Origin: a virus
Direction: 5' to 3' (one strand)
IMG/VR virus record: IMGVR_UViG_3300025154_000076
Span: 1-64,000 of that record
DNA length: 64,000 nt
Position numbers and translations under genes: made by a program. This document shows, piece by piece, positions 14,034 through 24,142 of the stretch (its first letter is position 1; every line of letters begins with the position of its first letter). Below the pieces are notes generated by a model, which was given only the letters and a program-made list of their open reading frames with translations, was not told the DNA's origin and ran no database searches.

Positions 14034-14264
14034 TCATGTTTTGGTTGTACCTCCAATAGTGGCAAGAAGGGTTATAAGTCCTGATAAAACACCACAAATA
14101 GCCACTATCCCTGTTACATCATAGTTTTTGTCATGTAACTGTCCATAGATATATACTAAACCCATTATTGTGGAAAGAATAATAACAACAATTGCTGTCA
14201 ATAATGAGATAGTCCTTTTGGAAGATGTATTTCCTTCTCTGTCTTGTAATAATTCACTTCCCAC
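14034..14264 (-). CDS. Putative holin
   Basis: A 76-aa protein with two strong membrane segments, LLTAIVVIILSTIMGLVYIY (about residues 21-40) and VTGIVAICGVLSGLITLLA (about 50-68), separated by a short polar turn. Size, topology and position directly before the amidase fit a class II holin. The start overlaps the preceding coiled-coil gene by 11 bases. Confidence 0.65.
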   Translation of the reverse strand: MGSELLQDREGNTSSKRTISLLTAIVVIILSTIMGLVYIYGQLHDKNYDVTGIVAICGVLSGLITLLATIGGTTKT

Positions 14265-14670
14265 TTCGTTGTGATATGTTAATTAAGTTTATAATAGTAT
14301 CATTTAACCGATCTATTTTACCTGACACCTCTATCCTTACATCTTCAATCTTACTACTTAGAGTATCTATACTTGAACTAACCCTTGATATTTGGGATTC
14401 AACAGCTTTAAACTGAATATCATTCTTCTCATTATGGTCTTTAAGCCTCATTTTTTCAGCATCCATAAGTTCTTTATTTTGTTTTAACATCAATTCGTGC
14501 ATCTTGAATTGTTCATCAACAAAAGATTTATCCGCTTTTTTATTAAACAATTCAGAAATATCTTTTTTCCTGTCTTTGTTCATAATGTAAAGATACGATA
14601 AAATAGATACAGCCATTAATATTGCTGATATAGCTACTGTTGCAGTAGGAAGGAATGGAATATTAAGCAT
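14254..14670 (-). CDS. Membrane-anchored coiled-coil protein
   Basis: A 138-aa protein with one N-terminal membrane helix (TVAISAILMAVSILSYLYIM, about residues 10-29) and then an unbroken charged coiled coil to the end (QISRVSSSIDTLSSKIEDV). It overlaps the holin-like gene. It could be a second lysis-timing or spanin-type protein, or an envelope-facing virion factor. The layout supports a lysis role but I cannot name the family. Confidence 0.5.
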   Translation of the reverse strand: MLNIPFLPTATVAISAILMAVSILSYLYIMNKDRKKDISELFNKKADKSFVDEQFKMHELMLKQNKELMDAEKMRLKDHNEKNDIQFKAVESQISRVSSSIDTLSSKIEDVRIEVSGKIDRLNDTIINLINISQRSGK

Positions 14671-14691
14671 AGTTTATTATTATTTTAGAAT

Positions 14692-14952
14692 TTACCCGGT
14701 ATAGTATGCATCCAGGAACACCTTTATTGCAGCAGCTAAAGCAGCAGCGGAGGCAGTAGAAGGGGTTGATACATCTGTATAATCAAAATCAATAATTTCA
14801 GGTGCTTTTATGTTATTACCTGTAGGACAAACAAGGTAAACCCTTGTACCCTTGTATCTTAATCTTAACCCTTCCTTTGGAATTATGTCCACATCTCCTG
14901 TAGCATGGGTTATGGTTAAGAAATTTGTTGAATCTGTTATTGTTTTTGCCAT
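14692..14952 (-). CDS. Small protein, possibly virion-associated
   Basis: An 86-aa protein, mainly beta in appearance (NFLTITHATGDVDIIPKEGLRLRYKG), with an Ala-rich helical end (ASAAALAAAIKVFLDAYY). It lies between the giant ejection protein and the lysis cassette, where small structural proteins are often found. No family recognised. Confidence 0.5.
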   Translation of the reverse strand: MAKTITDSTNFLTITHATGDVDIIPKEGLRLRYKGTRVYLVCPTGNNIKAPEIIDFDYTDVSTPSTASAAALAAAIKVFLDAYYTG

Positions 14953-14988
14953 AGTCTTTTTTATTTAAAAGTAATCAAAATTTTTAAA

Positions 14989-17900
14989 TTAAGGTATATA
15001 AATACTACTTGACTTTGTTTCAGGCTTATCATAATATAATTTATTATGATATTCCATCAAGTCCTTATCTTTCCATAGTTTTTTTAATTTATCAGCATAG
15101 TCATCTATTGCTTTTTTTATTTCTTCTTTTTTACCTTCATCTGTTTCATTTCTATAAGCAACCAATAATGCATTTAATTCCTTGTAATCATCATCTTTAC
15201 CTAATTTATATTTTTTAGCATTATCTACAACCCATTTAACATCCTTATTACCATAAGGAGAATCATAGGATTCTTTAGCTAAACCAGTTAATTCCCATCC
15301 TATTTTGTCTTTTGCAGTTTCACTTCCTATATTGCTCAATCTTATTCCAAAATCTCCAAAATAAGAAAATGTACCTTTAATAAAATAATCAACTTGTCTT
15401 GGATCAAAACTATCTTTTGATAATTTTTGTCCTAATTTACCTAACCTACTTGACTGTTCTGTTTTCCTTAATCTAACATCAATATCTTTTTCATATTCTG
15501 GAATAATATTTTGACCTCTAAATGCATCATAATTGCTTGTTAAGGATTTAACCGACCCACTATTTGTAGTTATTCCTGTCATATCAATAGGAGATAGTCC
15601 TTTGGTAATAAACTTAACATAATCAGAATCAAATTGATCTTCTAATTTATCATCCAATACCGCTGCATCAACAAACCTACCAATTAACGAAGCCATAAGA
15701 CCTACCTCAAAAGGTTTGGGAATGGTAAGCCAGTGAATCCTTTTCATTCCTAATTTATGAATTGGAATATTATAAAATAAATCCCTCCTATAATTTGGTA
15801 AATTTTTATATTCTTCAATAATATCATCATCCTGATTTCTTATTAATAATGTATTAGCTATTTGTGGTAACATGGCGTAAATTAAAAATTTAGCTGTAAA
15901 CTGACCTGGATGCTTATGCATTGTTTTAACCAACTTACTGAAACCCCTTATTTTAGCATTAGTGAATGGTAACATATCATTTAGAGCAACCACATAACCC
16001 CCTATAACCTTAAAATCTAATAAATCTCTTGCCTCAAACGCTGCTTTTAACTTAGCGTCATAATCACTATATCCCTTTTTTTTATAATGATCATAAACAT
16101 TATAAAATTCTTCTATTCTTGTTTTCTTTTCTGAATTACCAAGTAACTTATCATACATTTTAGCTAAATCTGATGGCTTAACAAATATTGTATTTTCAGT
16201 TTTAGCCTCTTTCATTGTTTTTTGAATCATGTCATAATAAGAACCTTTATTTCTTAAATGATAACCAAATTGTCCTCCACCAAAAAGTTCATAATCATTA
16301 TATCCTTTTGTTTTATTTCTAAAATTACTAAACTTAGGAAATAAACTACTTATTACTAACCTATTTTGAAAATCTCTAATTCTGTTTCGTACTTGAAATG
16401 TGGGAAATTTAGTAACAGAAGGTCTTAATATTTTAGCATACGCTGTAAATATTAAAGGTAAATCATGCGATATATCGTGTATCCCTATTAATGATTCATA
16501 TATATCAGGACTAAACCTCCAATATTCTTTTTCCCCTTTAACATATATAGGAATAGTATAAGAATCTTTACTTTTTACCCTAAATCCTATTTCAGCTAAA
16601 TCCATCACATCACCTTCCCTCATACCTCTTTGAATTGTAAGCATATCCCTAAAGGCCACCATTGCCTCATTTCTTTTTGCATCCTTCATTATTTCATAGG
16701 TAGAGTTAATTAAAGCAACATAAGGATCCACCATATCTCTCGAACTCCCCTTTAATCTATGAATAACTTCCTTAACATTACCAATAGAACTCGTTCCATC
16801 TGAAAAAAATGCATTTTCAAAAATATCACCACCTATTTCTGTTTGTTTTATTCTTGCAAAAGCAATGTATTCAGCATTTAATTCTTTAATTAAATCATAT
16901 TGTTCTTTTGAAATACGCCCTTTTTCAACTGCAAATAAAAGATTATCATTAGCAAAATCCTGATACCTTCTTTTTAATTCATCATATATTTCTTTTTTAT
17001 CGGGATTATTTTTAATTATTTGATCATATTCTTTTATAATATCCTTAGCAACTAAATAATCATTTCTTTTTTTACCCTTTACTCCTAAACTTATTCCTGA
17101 TACATCTAAATGAGTAAAATCATATAACTTTTTATCTTCAGGTTTAATATCATTGAATTTCATTTCTTCAATTAACTCACGTACAGTCATATTCCCATCT
17201 ACATCTGTTCGAAGTATTTTTGTTTCTTTTTTTAATAATTCAGGAAAATTCTTTAATACTTCTTCAGGAGGTAATTTACCTTGTTCAATATCTTCTAATA
17301 TTTTTCTTTTTGTTAATCTATCAACAAATTCAATAGTTCTATCTGCTATCATTCTATTAGTATTAATAGCAATATCCTTTTCAAATTCTTTTCCTTTTGC
17401 TGGTTCAAATAACCATGTCCTTGTCTTTGGCATTCCAGTTTTTTCATCTATCTTTCTTTTCATCTCACCATTTACCATCCCTTTCTCCATAACATTAAAA
17501 AAAACATCATCATGCCCCAATGTTAACCTTGATAATATTTCAAAATCTTTATGTGGTAAAACAGATTCAACCCCCTTCACTTTCATTGCTTTTCTAAACC
17601 CATCTTCTCCATGAAAATACTGATTATCAACACGTGTTAGAAATGATGCTTTACTTTTAAAAGGTTCTATTAAAAATTTTGGAAATATTTTTCTTGCTAA
17701 CGACCTTTTTTCTGGATTAGATGAATGAATAATAGAACTAACAGATGATATTTTAGTTGCACTTAATAAGCCCCTCATTTGATTACTAAAATTACCAATA
17801 ACATCTTTTGTTGACTTATCAACCTTACTATTATATAAATCATATATTAACGCACTTTCTTTTGCTGCTTCTGGGTTTAAAACAAATACACGCAACCATT

Positions 17901-20900
17901 CTGCAAATCCTTCTTGCTGTTTATATTTTAATTTTTCTGCTTTACTAACTCCCCTTGGAGGTCTTGACCCTCCTGCCCAAAATTTTGATAATTCTTTATT
18001 AAGGTTATTATCTACATTATCTAATAATTTATATACATCATCTAAATAATGACCTACTTCATGTGATATAACTTCAATATTATTAGCCTTTTTAATAGCT
18101 ATTAATGAACTTGAAGGACTATAATATCCTGCTACATTACGCTTCATAACAGAATATCGTATTTTCTTTTTCAATCCATTGGCTAAATCAGTTAATATAT
18201 TTCTAAGTTTCGGAACTTCTTGAAAATCTACATTATCTATCGGAGATGGTTCTGCCTCGTATTTTTTACCAGAAGATTCAACATCTGACAATAAGTCCCC
18301 TTTATTCCTCTCCTTCTTCAGCTTATTCAACTCCCCCCTTAATTTTTCAAGTTCAACAGGGTTGTTCTCATTATTTACCCTTTCTTGTAAATCATCTATT
18401 CTTTCTTCTGTAGTGAGTTCCTTCTTTTCTTTTGAACCCTTTACCTCCTCTTTTTTCTCTGTAATGGGTTCCTGCTTAACTTCCGGTACATTAGCATTCT
18501 CAGGAAATAAATCATTCCCTTCTTTTAACCCTTGTCTTGTCTTAATTCTTCCCTCTACTGCTTTTACAAAATCTTTTCCTTTTTCTGTTATTATATAATC
18601 ACCATATATTCCTGTTATATCATATTCTATGAACCCATTCTTTTCAAGTTTATCCTGCATGGTTTTACTTAATCCTTCTTCAAATGCATCAACAGGTTCT
18701 CCTTTACCATATTTATTATAAAGAAAACCGGCTTCCATTTCCTTCATACCCCTATTCTTTGACACCTCTTTTATAGCAGTTGTTTTGCTTACACTTACCT
18801 TTTTGTTAGGTGATAATTCCTTACCCTTAATAATGGGTTTCTCTATCTTTTTTGAACCCTTTACTTCCCCTTCTTTTCCTTGTATAACAGGCTTTTCTAT
18901 TTTTTCCTTATCTAATTCCTTATCTTTCTCTATCTTATTTTGACCCTCTATTTCCTTTTCCTGTGTAATGGGTTCAATAGTTTCTTTACCATATTCTTTA
19001 TTCCATTTTTCTACTATTTCTTTTGACCCCTTACTTTCCATTGCTTTATCAGAAAATTCTTGTAGTGTTCCATCTTTTTTTACAAGATTAACTTTACCAT
19101 CTATTACAGTATAATCTGATTCACCTGCCTTTATAGTTTTTAATTCTGAACCCTCTATTTCCTCTTTTTTCTCTGTAATGGGTTCAGCCTCTTTAATTTC
19201 TTCTTTGGGTTCTGTCTTAACTTCTTCTACCTTTTCTGATTCTTTGGGTTTAATATCTTTTCCCTCTCCTCTTTCGGTAATCTGGCTAACTTCAACCTCG
19301 TTTGCAAGTTTAACCTTTTCTGTGGAGAATTCTCCTCTTTCTGCTTGTTCATTGATTCTATTATTTAAGTTAGTAATTTCTTCACCTAATATTTTTTGCA
19401 TTGATTCTATCTGTTCTGTTGTATATTCTCGCTTAGTAGCATCTTTCATTGCTTCTAATTTTTTATATTCATTATATAATAAATCAGATGCTTCTTTTAA
19501 TCTTTCATTTACAACAGGTTCATTATTAGATATTTTATCTAATGTTTCCTCCACTGATTCAGATATATTAAGATCAGGTTCTTTCTCTAATTTCAATCTT
19601 TCCTGTACCTCTTTTATTTTTTCATCATATTCTAATCTTTCTTTCTGAACTTGCTCTTTAAATTCTTTTTTAACTTCTTCTCTAACTATTGGTTTTAATT
19701 CTTCTGGTTTATTTATTTTTTCACCTAATTCTACCTCTAACTCTTTTATTGACTTAATAATGGGTTCAACCTTTGCTTTTACTGTTTCCTCACCTAATGT
19801 TTCTTTTTGACTTTCAATATAATCTCTTTTTTCTTTTAGAATATTAATATCATCCTGTATTGCCCTTGTTTTTAGTAACCCCTTATCTGTATTATTTACA
19901 GTGTTGTTAATTTTGTTTTTCCAATTAGCCTTTTCTTTGTCGCTTAACCATCCACTTTCATCAATAGCTTTAATAAATTGTTCGGGATTTTTTGTTACCT
20001 CTTTAGCCATTGCATTTATCAAAATGGTATTGTCAATAACATTCTTAGCTAATACCATTTCATTTTTTACTTCTGCATCCTTTTCTGTTGCTATTTTCTC
20101 CCCTAAATCTATTGATTGTTTCCTTAATTTTTTAGGGTCAATATCCATTTGAGAAATAGCCTCCACCGCCTTATCTGATGATGTTAAAAAGGCTGTATAT
20201 GCTTTTTTATTCATAGACCTATTCATCACATCAATAGACCCACTAAGCATATCTTTTGCCCCAAATGCAACACCCATACCTGCTGCACTCAATACATTTT
20301 GAGATGTTATTTGTCCTGTTTCCTGATATTCTGTAATAGCTGCATCTGCACCAAATAAGACACCTGATGCAATAGAAGAAGTTGTTGGAGTTAATATAGG
20401 AGCAGCCTTTAATCCTTTAAATAAATCCCCTACCTGTCTTCCTGTCAAACCAAGTGCCTCATATTTTAATCCTTCCATATATCCCTTACCAAAACCCATT
20501 GCTTTTTCAGGAATTGTTTCACCATGAACTGATTCCTTCATCCCTAATAACACCGGAAATTTAGGAATATGATTAATACCATATTTAGCTAATTGTGCAA
20601 TTTTCATTTCAGGCATAATTGGTAATGCCATTAAGTCTGGTAATATATGCCCAACACCTCCTGCAAATGACCCAAAAGCATCATCAGGAGCATCCCAATC
20701 ACCACCTATATTTTCAACCATATCAGCAGCCTTGCCTAATGTTGTTTTCTCATCCCCTTCATGTATATGATCCCATATTTCCCTTACTGATTTTAACCCT
20801 GCCTGAACATCTTCATCATATTTTTTGTTTTTAGCCTTTTTTATTGCACCAGGTACAGAATAATCATCAACCGTTCTCATAAGTCCGGCAATACCACTCT

Positions 20901-21576
20901 GCACATTCTTAGCAAATGTCATTAAATATGAATTAGGAACACCACTACCAATCCCTTTTTCATATTTAATAGCTTCTTTTAATCTTTCATCCAATATTTC
21001 CCTTTCACCATCTCTTAATTTTCTTTCAATATTATCATTATCGCTAAATCCTATTACAGAACCCCTTATTCCCTTATAATTCAAATAATCTTTAATAGTG
21101 TTTATTTCAGGTTCTAATTCAGGCATAACAATATCATTCTGAACCCTTGTACTTGATTGAGGTTGAATTGATTCTTGTTCTAATTCAGGTAATTTTTGAA
21201 TAAATTCATCTCTTGCAGTTTGGTATTCACCAACTTTAGGAAAATCCATTTTTTGAAATGGATTAATAGGTAGTTTACTTGCTGATTGTGATTGTGATTG
21301 TTCCCCTTCCAATCCTTCTAATGAAGCTTGCGAAATGGGTTCTGAAACTTCTTCCTGAACACCAAGACCTGATCTTGCCATACCTCCATGACCAAATGGA
21401 GATACTTGAGAGGGTTGTTCGATTTGTTCTTTTTTTTTTAACCCTTGTTCGTATTGTGGATATTTTTTTAAAATAGCTTCTACAAGTTTATTATCATCAA
21501 TATCTTTATATACAGGATATTTTTCTTTTATTGCCTTTGCAAACTGTTCAACCGTATATTTATTGTCGTTATCCAT
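14989..21576 (-). CDS. Giant polyvalent ejection protein with zinc-peptidase motif
   Basis: A 2195-aa protein. It opens with a KYPVYKDIDDNKLVEAILKKYP-type segment (residues ~14-35; only key residues shown) seen at the start of some phage internal proteins. A Lys/Glu-rich, repetitive linker region spans about 560-1100. It carries a zincin motif, HEVGHYLD, near residue 1172. Further on, FPTFQVRNRIRDF (~1728) and LPFTNAKIRGF (~1870) resemble the LPD38 domain of large polyvalent proteins. Such proteins are packaged and injected with the DNA, where they act against host functions. The next two genes upstream look like further internal virion proteins. Ejection is inferred. Confidence 0.65.
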   Translation of the reverse strand: MDNDNKYTVEQFAKAIKEKYPVYKDIDDNKLVEAILKKYPQYEQGLKKKEQIEQPSQVSPFGHGGMARSGLGVQEEVSEPISQASLEGLEGEQSQSQSASKLPINPFQKMDFPKVGEYQTARDEFIQKLPELEQESIQPQSSTRVQNDIVMPELEPEINTIKDYLNYKGIRGSVIGFSDNDNIERKLRDGEREILDERLKEAIKYEKGIGSGVPNSYLMTFAKNVQSGIAGLMRTVDDYSVPGAIKKAKNKKYDEDVQAGLKSVREIWDHIHEGDEKTTLGKAADMVENIGGDWDAPDDAFGSFAGGVGHILPDLMALPIMPEMKIAQLAKYGINHIPKFPVLLGMKESVHGETIPEKAMGFGKGYMEGLKYEALGLTGRQVGDLFKGLKAAPILTPTTSSIASGVLFGADAAITEYQETGQITSQNVLSAAGMGVAFGAKDMLSGSIDVMNRSMNKKAYTAFLTSSDKAVEAISQMDIDPKKLRKQSIDLGEKIATEKDAEVKNEMVLAKNVIDNTILINAMAKEVTKNPEQFIKAIDESGWLSDKEKANWKNKINNTVNNTDKGLLKTRAIQDDINILKEKRDYIESQKETLGEETVKAKVEPIIKSIKELEVELGEKINKPEELKPIVREEVKKEFKEQVQKERLEYDEKIKEVQERLKLEKEPDLNISESVEETLDKISNNEPVVNERLKEASDLLYNEYKKLEAMKDATKREYTTEQIESMQKILGEEITNLNNRINEQAERGEFSTEKVKLANEVEVSQITERGEGKDIKPKESEKVEEVKTEPKEEIKEAEPITEKKEEIEGSELKTIKAGESDYTVIDGKVNLVKKDGTLQEFSDKAMESKGSKEIVEKWNKEYGKETIEPITQEKEIEGQNKIEKDKELDKEKIEKPVIQGKEGEVKGSKKIEKPIIKGKELSPNKKVSVSKTTAIKEVSKNRGMKEMEAGFLYNKYGKGEPVDAFEEGLSKTMQDKLEKNGFIEYDITGIYGDYIITEKGKDFVKAVEGRIKTRQGLKEGNDLFPENANVPEVKQEPITEKKEEVKGSKEKKELTTEERIDDLQERVNNENNPVELEKLRGELNKLKKERNKGDLLSDVESSGKKYEAEPSPIDNVDFQEVPKLRNILTDLANGLKKKIRYSVMKRNVAGYYSPSSSLIAIKKANNIEVISHEVGHYLDDVYKLLDNVDNNLNKELSKFWAGGSRPPRGVSKAEKLKYKQQEGFAEWLRVFVLNPEAAKESALIYDLYNSKVDKSTKDVIGNFSNQMRGLLSATKISSVSSIIHSSNPEKRSLARKIFPKFLIEPFKSKASFLTRVDNQYFHGEDGFRKAMKVKGVESVLPHKDFEILSRLTLGHDDVFFNVMEKGMVNGEMKRKIDEKTGMPKTRTWLFEPAKGKEFEKDIAINTNRMIADRTIEFVDRLTKRKILEDIEQGKLPPEEVLKNFPELLKKETKILRTDVDGNMTVRELIEEMKFNDIKPEDKKLYDFTHLDVSGISLGVKGKKRNDYLVAKDIIKEYDQIIKNNPDKKEIYDELKRRYQDFANDNLLFAVEKGRISKEQYDLIKELNAEYIAFARIKQTEIGGDIFENAFFSDGTSSIGNVKEVIHRLKGSSRDMVDPYVALINSTYEIMKDAKRNEAMVAFRDMLTIQRGMREGDVMDLAEIGFRVKSKDSYTIPIYVKGEKEYWRFSPDIYESLIGIHDISHDLPLIFTAYAKILRPSVTKFPTFQVRNRIRDFQNRLVISSLFPKFSNFRNKTKGYNDYELFGGGQFGYHLRNKGSYYDMIQKTMKEAKTENTIFVKPSDLAKMYDKLLGNSEKKTRIEEFYNVYDHYKKKGYSDYDAKLKAAFEARDLLDFKVIGGYVVALNDMLPFTNAKIRGFSKLVKTMHKHPGQFTAKFLIYAMLPQIANTLLIRNQDDDIIEEYKNLPNYRRDLFYNIPIHKLGMKRIHWLTIPKPFEVGLMASLIGRFVDAAVLDDKLEDQFDSDYVKFITKGLSPIDMTGITTNSGSVKSLTSNYDAFRGQNIIPEYEKDIDVRLRKTEQSSRLGKLGQKLSKDSFDPRQVDYFIKGTFSYFGDFGIRLSNIGSETAKDKIGWELTGLAKESYDSPYGNKDVKWVVDNAKKYKLGKDDDYKELNALLVAYRNETDEGKKEEIKKAIDDYADKLKKLWKDKDLMEYHNKLYYDKPETKSSSIYIP

Positions 21577-21582
21577 TATTGA

Positions 21583-23178
21583 TTATTTAATTAAATCTAA
21601 AACACCCATTGGATCTTCAGTATCTTCTTCACTTTCTTGCTGTTTAGTTTCCTTCTTTTTTTCATCCTCCCAGTAATACCCCTGATCAGGATTAGAATCA
21701 GGTGCAGTAATTTGTTTTAATTCAGATGCATTATTTTGATTATAAGGTATTAATACAGTTCTTGTTTTTTTCTTTGTTTCACCATCTACCTTAACTTCTA
21801 CTTCTGTTGTACCCATTATCCATTTGTTAGGCTTAGTTTTTGACTGATAAAATGTTTTTGGATTAGTAACCCCATCTTTTGTAGAATATTTACCATATAC
21901 CATATCAAATATTCTATTTAATTCCTTTTCTTCAATTTCAACAACGCCATCAACTTCTATTTTCTTTAAATTTTCAACATCAATTTTTTCATCAGAACCG
22001 AGTGCGGATAACATAATCATACCATCATAATCTGCATGATTAATATCCATATACTTACCACCCTTTTTAAGTTTATCTTGTTTTTTTGCCCTTATCTTAC
22101 CTAATGAAGCATTTTCTCCAATGGATATATCAACATCATTAGTACTTAAAACACTTACTTCTTTTGAATATGTACCCCTTCCCTGCTTTGATTGATAGTC
22201 AATATCACTTTCATCAATATTTTGTGTACTCTTTTTATATACCGATCTTTCAAACATTCCCTTTTTATCCTGAAACACCTTATCAACCATTTCCTGTTCA
22301 AATGTGTCTTTAATATCAGGATGCTGAACAACCTCTGATAAGTCTATTTCGTTTCGTAACCATGCATCTTTTAAACCCTTGTATTTTGGGTCATTATCTA
22401 TCAGATGCCTTGCTACAGCATAATGCATATTCGGATTAGCATTTAGTTGTGATTTAATGAATTTTTTAACCTCTACATCATTTAATGTTCCATCAAGCTT
22501 AGTAAACACCAAATCTGATTTTACAGATTTAGTTACCTCTTGTCCATTTTCCTCTGTTTCAACCTCTATCATTCGCTCTCCTTGTGTAAATGCATCAATA
22601 GATTTGGAAAGAAGGGGTTCATAATCAACAGGTTTAGGAACGATCAAGCCTTTTGGACTTTGCCATCCTTCTATAATATTTTCTTCTAAGGCTTCAAGTC
22701 TTGCTTTTGAAGCATCTACATCTATATTTTTATTTTTTGAGTTATCAAGAACTACATTAAATGCCTCACCCAATTCTTTTTCTTGTGCTTGTTTTTCTTT
22801 ATCCCATGCTTCAAACCCTGCTATTTGATTTTCTAAATCCAATCTATCCTTATATGTTAATACTCCAAATTTATCCTTCAATCTTTTTTTAGCATCAGAA
22901 TCAATAGCCTTCATTCTTTTTTCTGCTTCTTCGGTTATCTTATCACTCTTATACGTTTTACCATAAGGAATTTTCTTAAATAACTCTTGTTTATTTTTTT
23001 GGTTTTGTTCAATAATACCTGACACAGAATCCATTACACCCTGTATATTCTGTCCTGTTCTGTAACCCTTTTCTCTTTCTGTTTCAATAGGGTCAAATGA
23101 AGAAGGGGTAAAAGTAAATATAGGGTTATCCCCTGTATATCTTCTAAATGGTGTATTTTGTTGAAATCTTCTTGCCAT
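21583..23178 (-). CDS. Putative internal virion protein
   Basis: A 531-aa protein (MARRFQQNTPFRRYTGDN...), charged and mostly helical, with long coiled-coil-like stretches and an acidic C-terminus (ESEEDTEDPMGVLDLIK). It lies between the giant ejection protein (6-base gap) and the glycine-rich internal protein. In podovirus-like gene orders this is the place of internal core or ejection proteins. Assignment is by position and composition. Confidence 0.5.
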   Translation of the reverse strand: MARRFQQNTPFRRYTGDNPIFTFTPSSFDPIETEREKGYRTGQNIQGVMDSVSGIIEQNQKNKQELFKKIPYGKTYKSDKITEEAEKRMKAIDSDAKKRLKDKFGVLTYKDRLDLENQIAGFEAWDKEKQAQEKELGEAFNVVLDNSKNKNIDVDASKARLEALEENIIEGWQSPKGLIVPKPVDYEPLLSKSIDAFTQGERMIEVETEENGQEVTKSVKSDLVFTKLDGTLNDVEVKKFIKSQLNANPNMHYAVARHLIDNDPKYKGLKDAWLRNEIDLSEVVQHPDIKDTFEQEMVDKVFQDKKGMFERSVYKKSTQNIDESDIDYQSKQGRGTYSKEVSVLSTNDVDISIGENASLGKIRAKKQDKLKKGGKYMDINHADYDGMIMLSALGSDEKIDVENLKKIEVDGVVEIEEKELNRIFDMVYGKYSTKDGVTNPKTFYQSKTKPNKWIMGTTEVEVKVDGETKKKTRTVLIPYNQNNASELKQITAPDSNPDQGYYWEDEKKKETKQQESEEDTEDPMGVLDLIK

Positions 23179-23192
23179 TATCTTTGTTTTAA

Positions 23193-24035
23193 TTATTTTA
23201 CACCAGTAACTGCACTTGCGCCACCAGTAATTGCATTACCAACTAAATTAGTTCCAAAACCAATTAATTGAAACAACCTATCTTGTGCATTCATGGCTCT
23301 TTGATTTGCCACCCCTGCCTGATTGCCTCTTGATGTCCAATAATTAGCATCTCCCGAAAATTCTAAATTATCCGCCCTGTTCATTTTTTGTTCCCAAGGA
23401 GCAAGTTGATTTAGGTTCCATGCCTGATCTTCATATCCTGCCATTTCTCCATAAGCCCCTGCTAATACCATTTGGTTTTGTCTTTCTATTTGCGATCGTT
23501 GCATTTCATTGTCCTGTGCTATTCTTGCTGATTCAATAGATATATCCTGCATCCGGTTTCTGTTTTCAACACCCATATCTGCCAATGCACCTATATCAGC
23601 TCCTCCACCTCCACCCATTTCTTTTATGGCCCCTAACCTTGCTGCTGTATCTGAAGCAAGTCTTTGTTCATATTGTGCTTTGCCGGGCATCTCTCTTACA
23701 GTGGGGATGTTTCCTAATGATTGCATGATAGATAACACCTGGTTCATTGATTCAGGTATTTCATATTTAGGCATTTCACCTGCTTCTGTTCTTAATGCTT
23801 CACCCTCAGCTCTCTGTTCTTGTGCATAAGCCATCATATCTTCAAGATATTTATCCATAGAACTCCTTGCATCTCGCATTGGATCACCAATGTATTTATC
23901 ATATTGTCGACCTGCAAATCGTCCTAATGGGCCACCTAAAATAGCTCCCCATGATTCACCCGGATTTTCATCAAAAGCATTATTCCATTTATCTCGCCTT
24001 TCTTGCCTTCGTTCTATTCTATCTGCTTTGCTCAT
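23193..24035 (-). CDS. Putative DNA-transfer / internal core protein
   Basis: A 280-aa protein with a Gly-rich stretch (GGPLGRFAGRQYDKYIGDPM), long Gln/Glu helices (ARIAQDNEMQRSQIERQNQM) and a hydrophobic, Gly-rich C-terminus (LIGFGTNLVGNAITGGASAVTG) that could insert in a membrane. This composition resembles the smallest internal core protein of podoviruses (T7 gp14-like), which forms a channel during DNA entry. It is preceded by its own promoter and terminator-like hairpin (24065-24113). Confidence 0.5.
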   Translation of the reverse strand: MSKADRIERRQERRDKWNNAFDENPGESWGAILGGPLGRFAGRQYDKYIGDPMRDARSSMDKYLEDMMAYAQEQRAEGEALRTEAGEMPKYEIPESMNQVLSIMQSLGNIPTVREMPGKAQYEQRLASDTAARLGAIKEMGGGGGADIGALADMGVENRNRMQDISIESARIAQDNEMQRSQIERQNQMVLAGAYGEMAGYEDQAWNLNQLAPWEQKMNRADNLEFSGDANYWTSRGNQAGVANQRAMNAQDRLFQLIGFGTNLVGNAITGGASAVTGVK

Positions 24036-24056
24036 ATCGTTAGTTTTAAAATTATA

Positions 24057-24098
24057 TCATAAAAACAAGTTCTGCATACTTACAAATATACAGAACTT
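24057..24098 (-). terminator. Terminator-like hairpin between virion genes
   Basis: A perfect 9-bp stem (24065-24073 with 24090-24098) has a 16-nt loop. On the minus strand it is followed by a short U-rich stretch (complement of 24057-24064). It lies in the 107-base gap between the stabilisation-like gene and the internal core gene. Its loop contains the -7 box of a putative promoter, so transcription may stop and restart here. Confidence 0.55.
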
Positions 24099-24112
24099 GC
24101 GACACACACACA
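24082..24112 (-). promoter_or_regulatory. Bacteroidota-type promoter for the internal virion genes
   Basis: On the minus strand a TTG (complement of 24110-24112) is followed after 20 bases by TATATTTG (complement of 24082-24089). This matches the Bacteroidota consensus TTG-N17..23-TAnnTTTG. The first downstream gene is the internal core protein starting at 24035. The overlap with a terminator-like hairpin is unusual. Confidence 0.5.
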
Positions 24113-24142
24113 AGACATACTTTATACGTAACTTAACTTCTA

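Noticed and set aside
17153-17614. Plus-strand ORF of 153 residues inside the giant ejection gene
   Set aside because: It is antisense to a long coding gene, has Ser/Phe/Ile-rich composition typical of shadows of Lys/Glu-rich genes, and no domain.
19178-19648. Plus-strand ORF of 156 residues in the same gene
   Set aside because: It is an antisense shadow of the Glu/Lys-rich linker, giving Ser and Phe repeats with no protein-like pattern.
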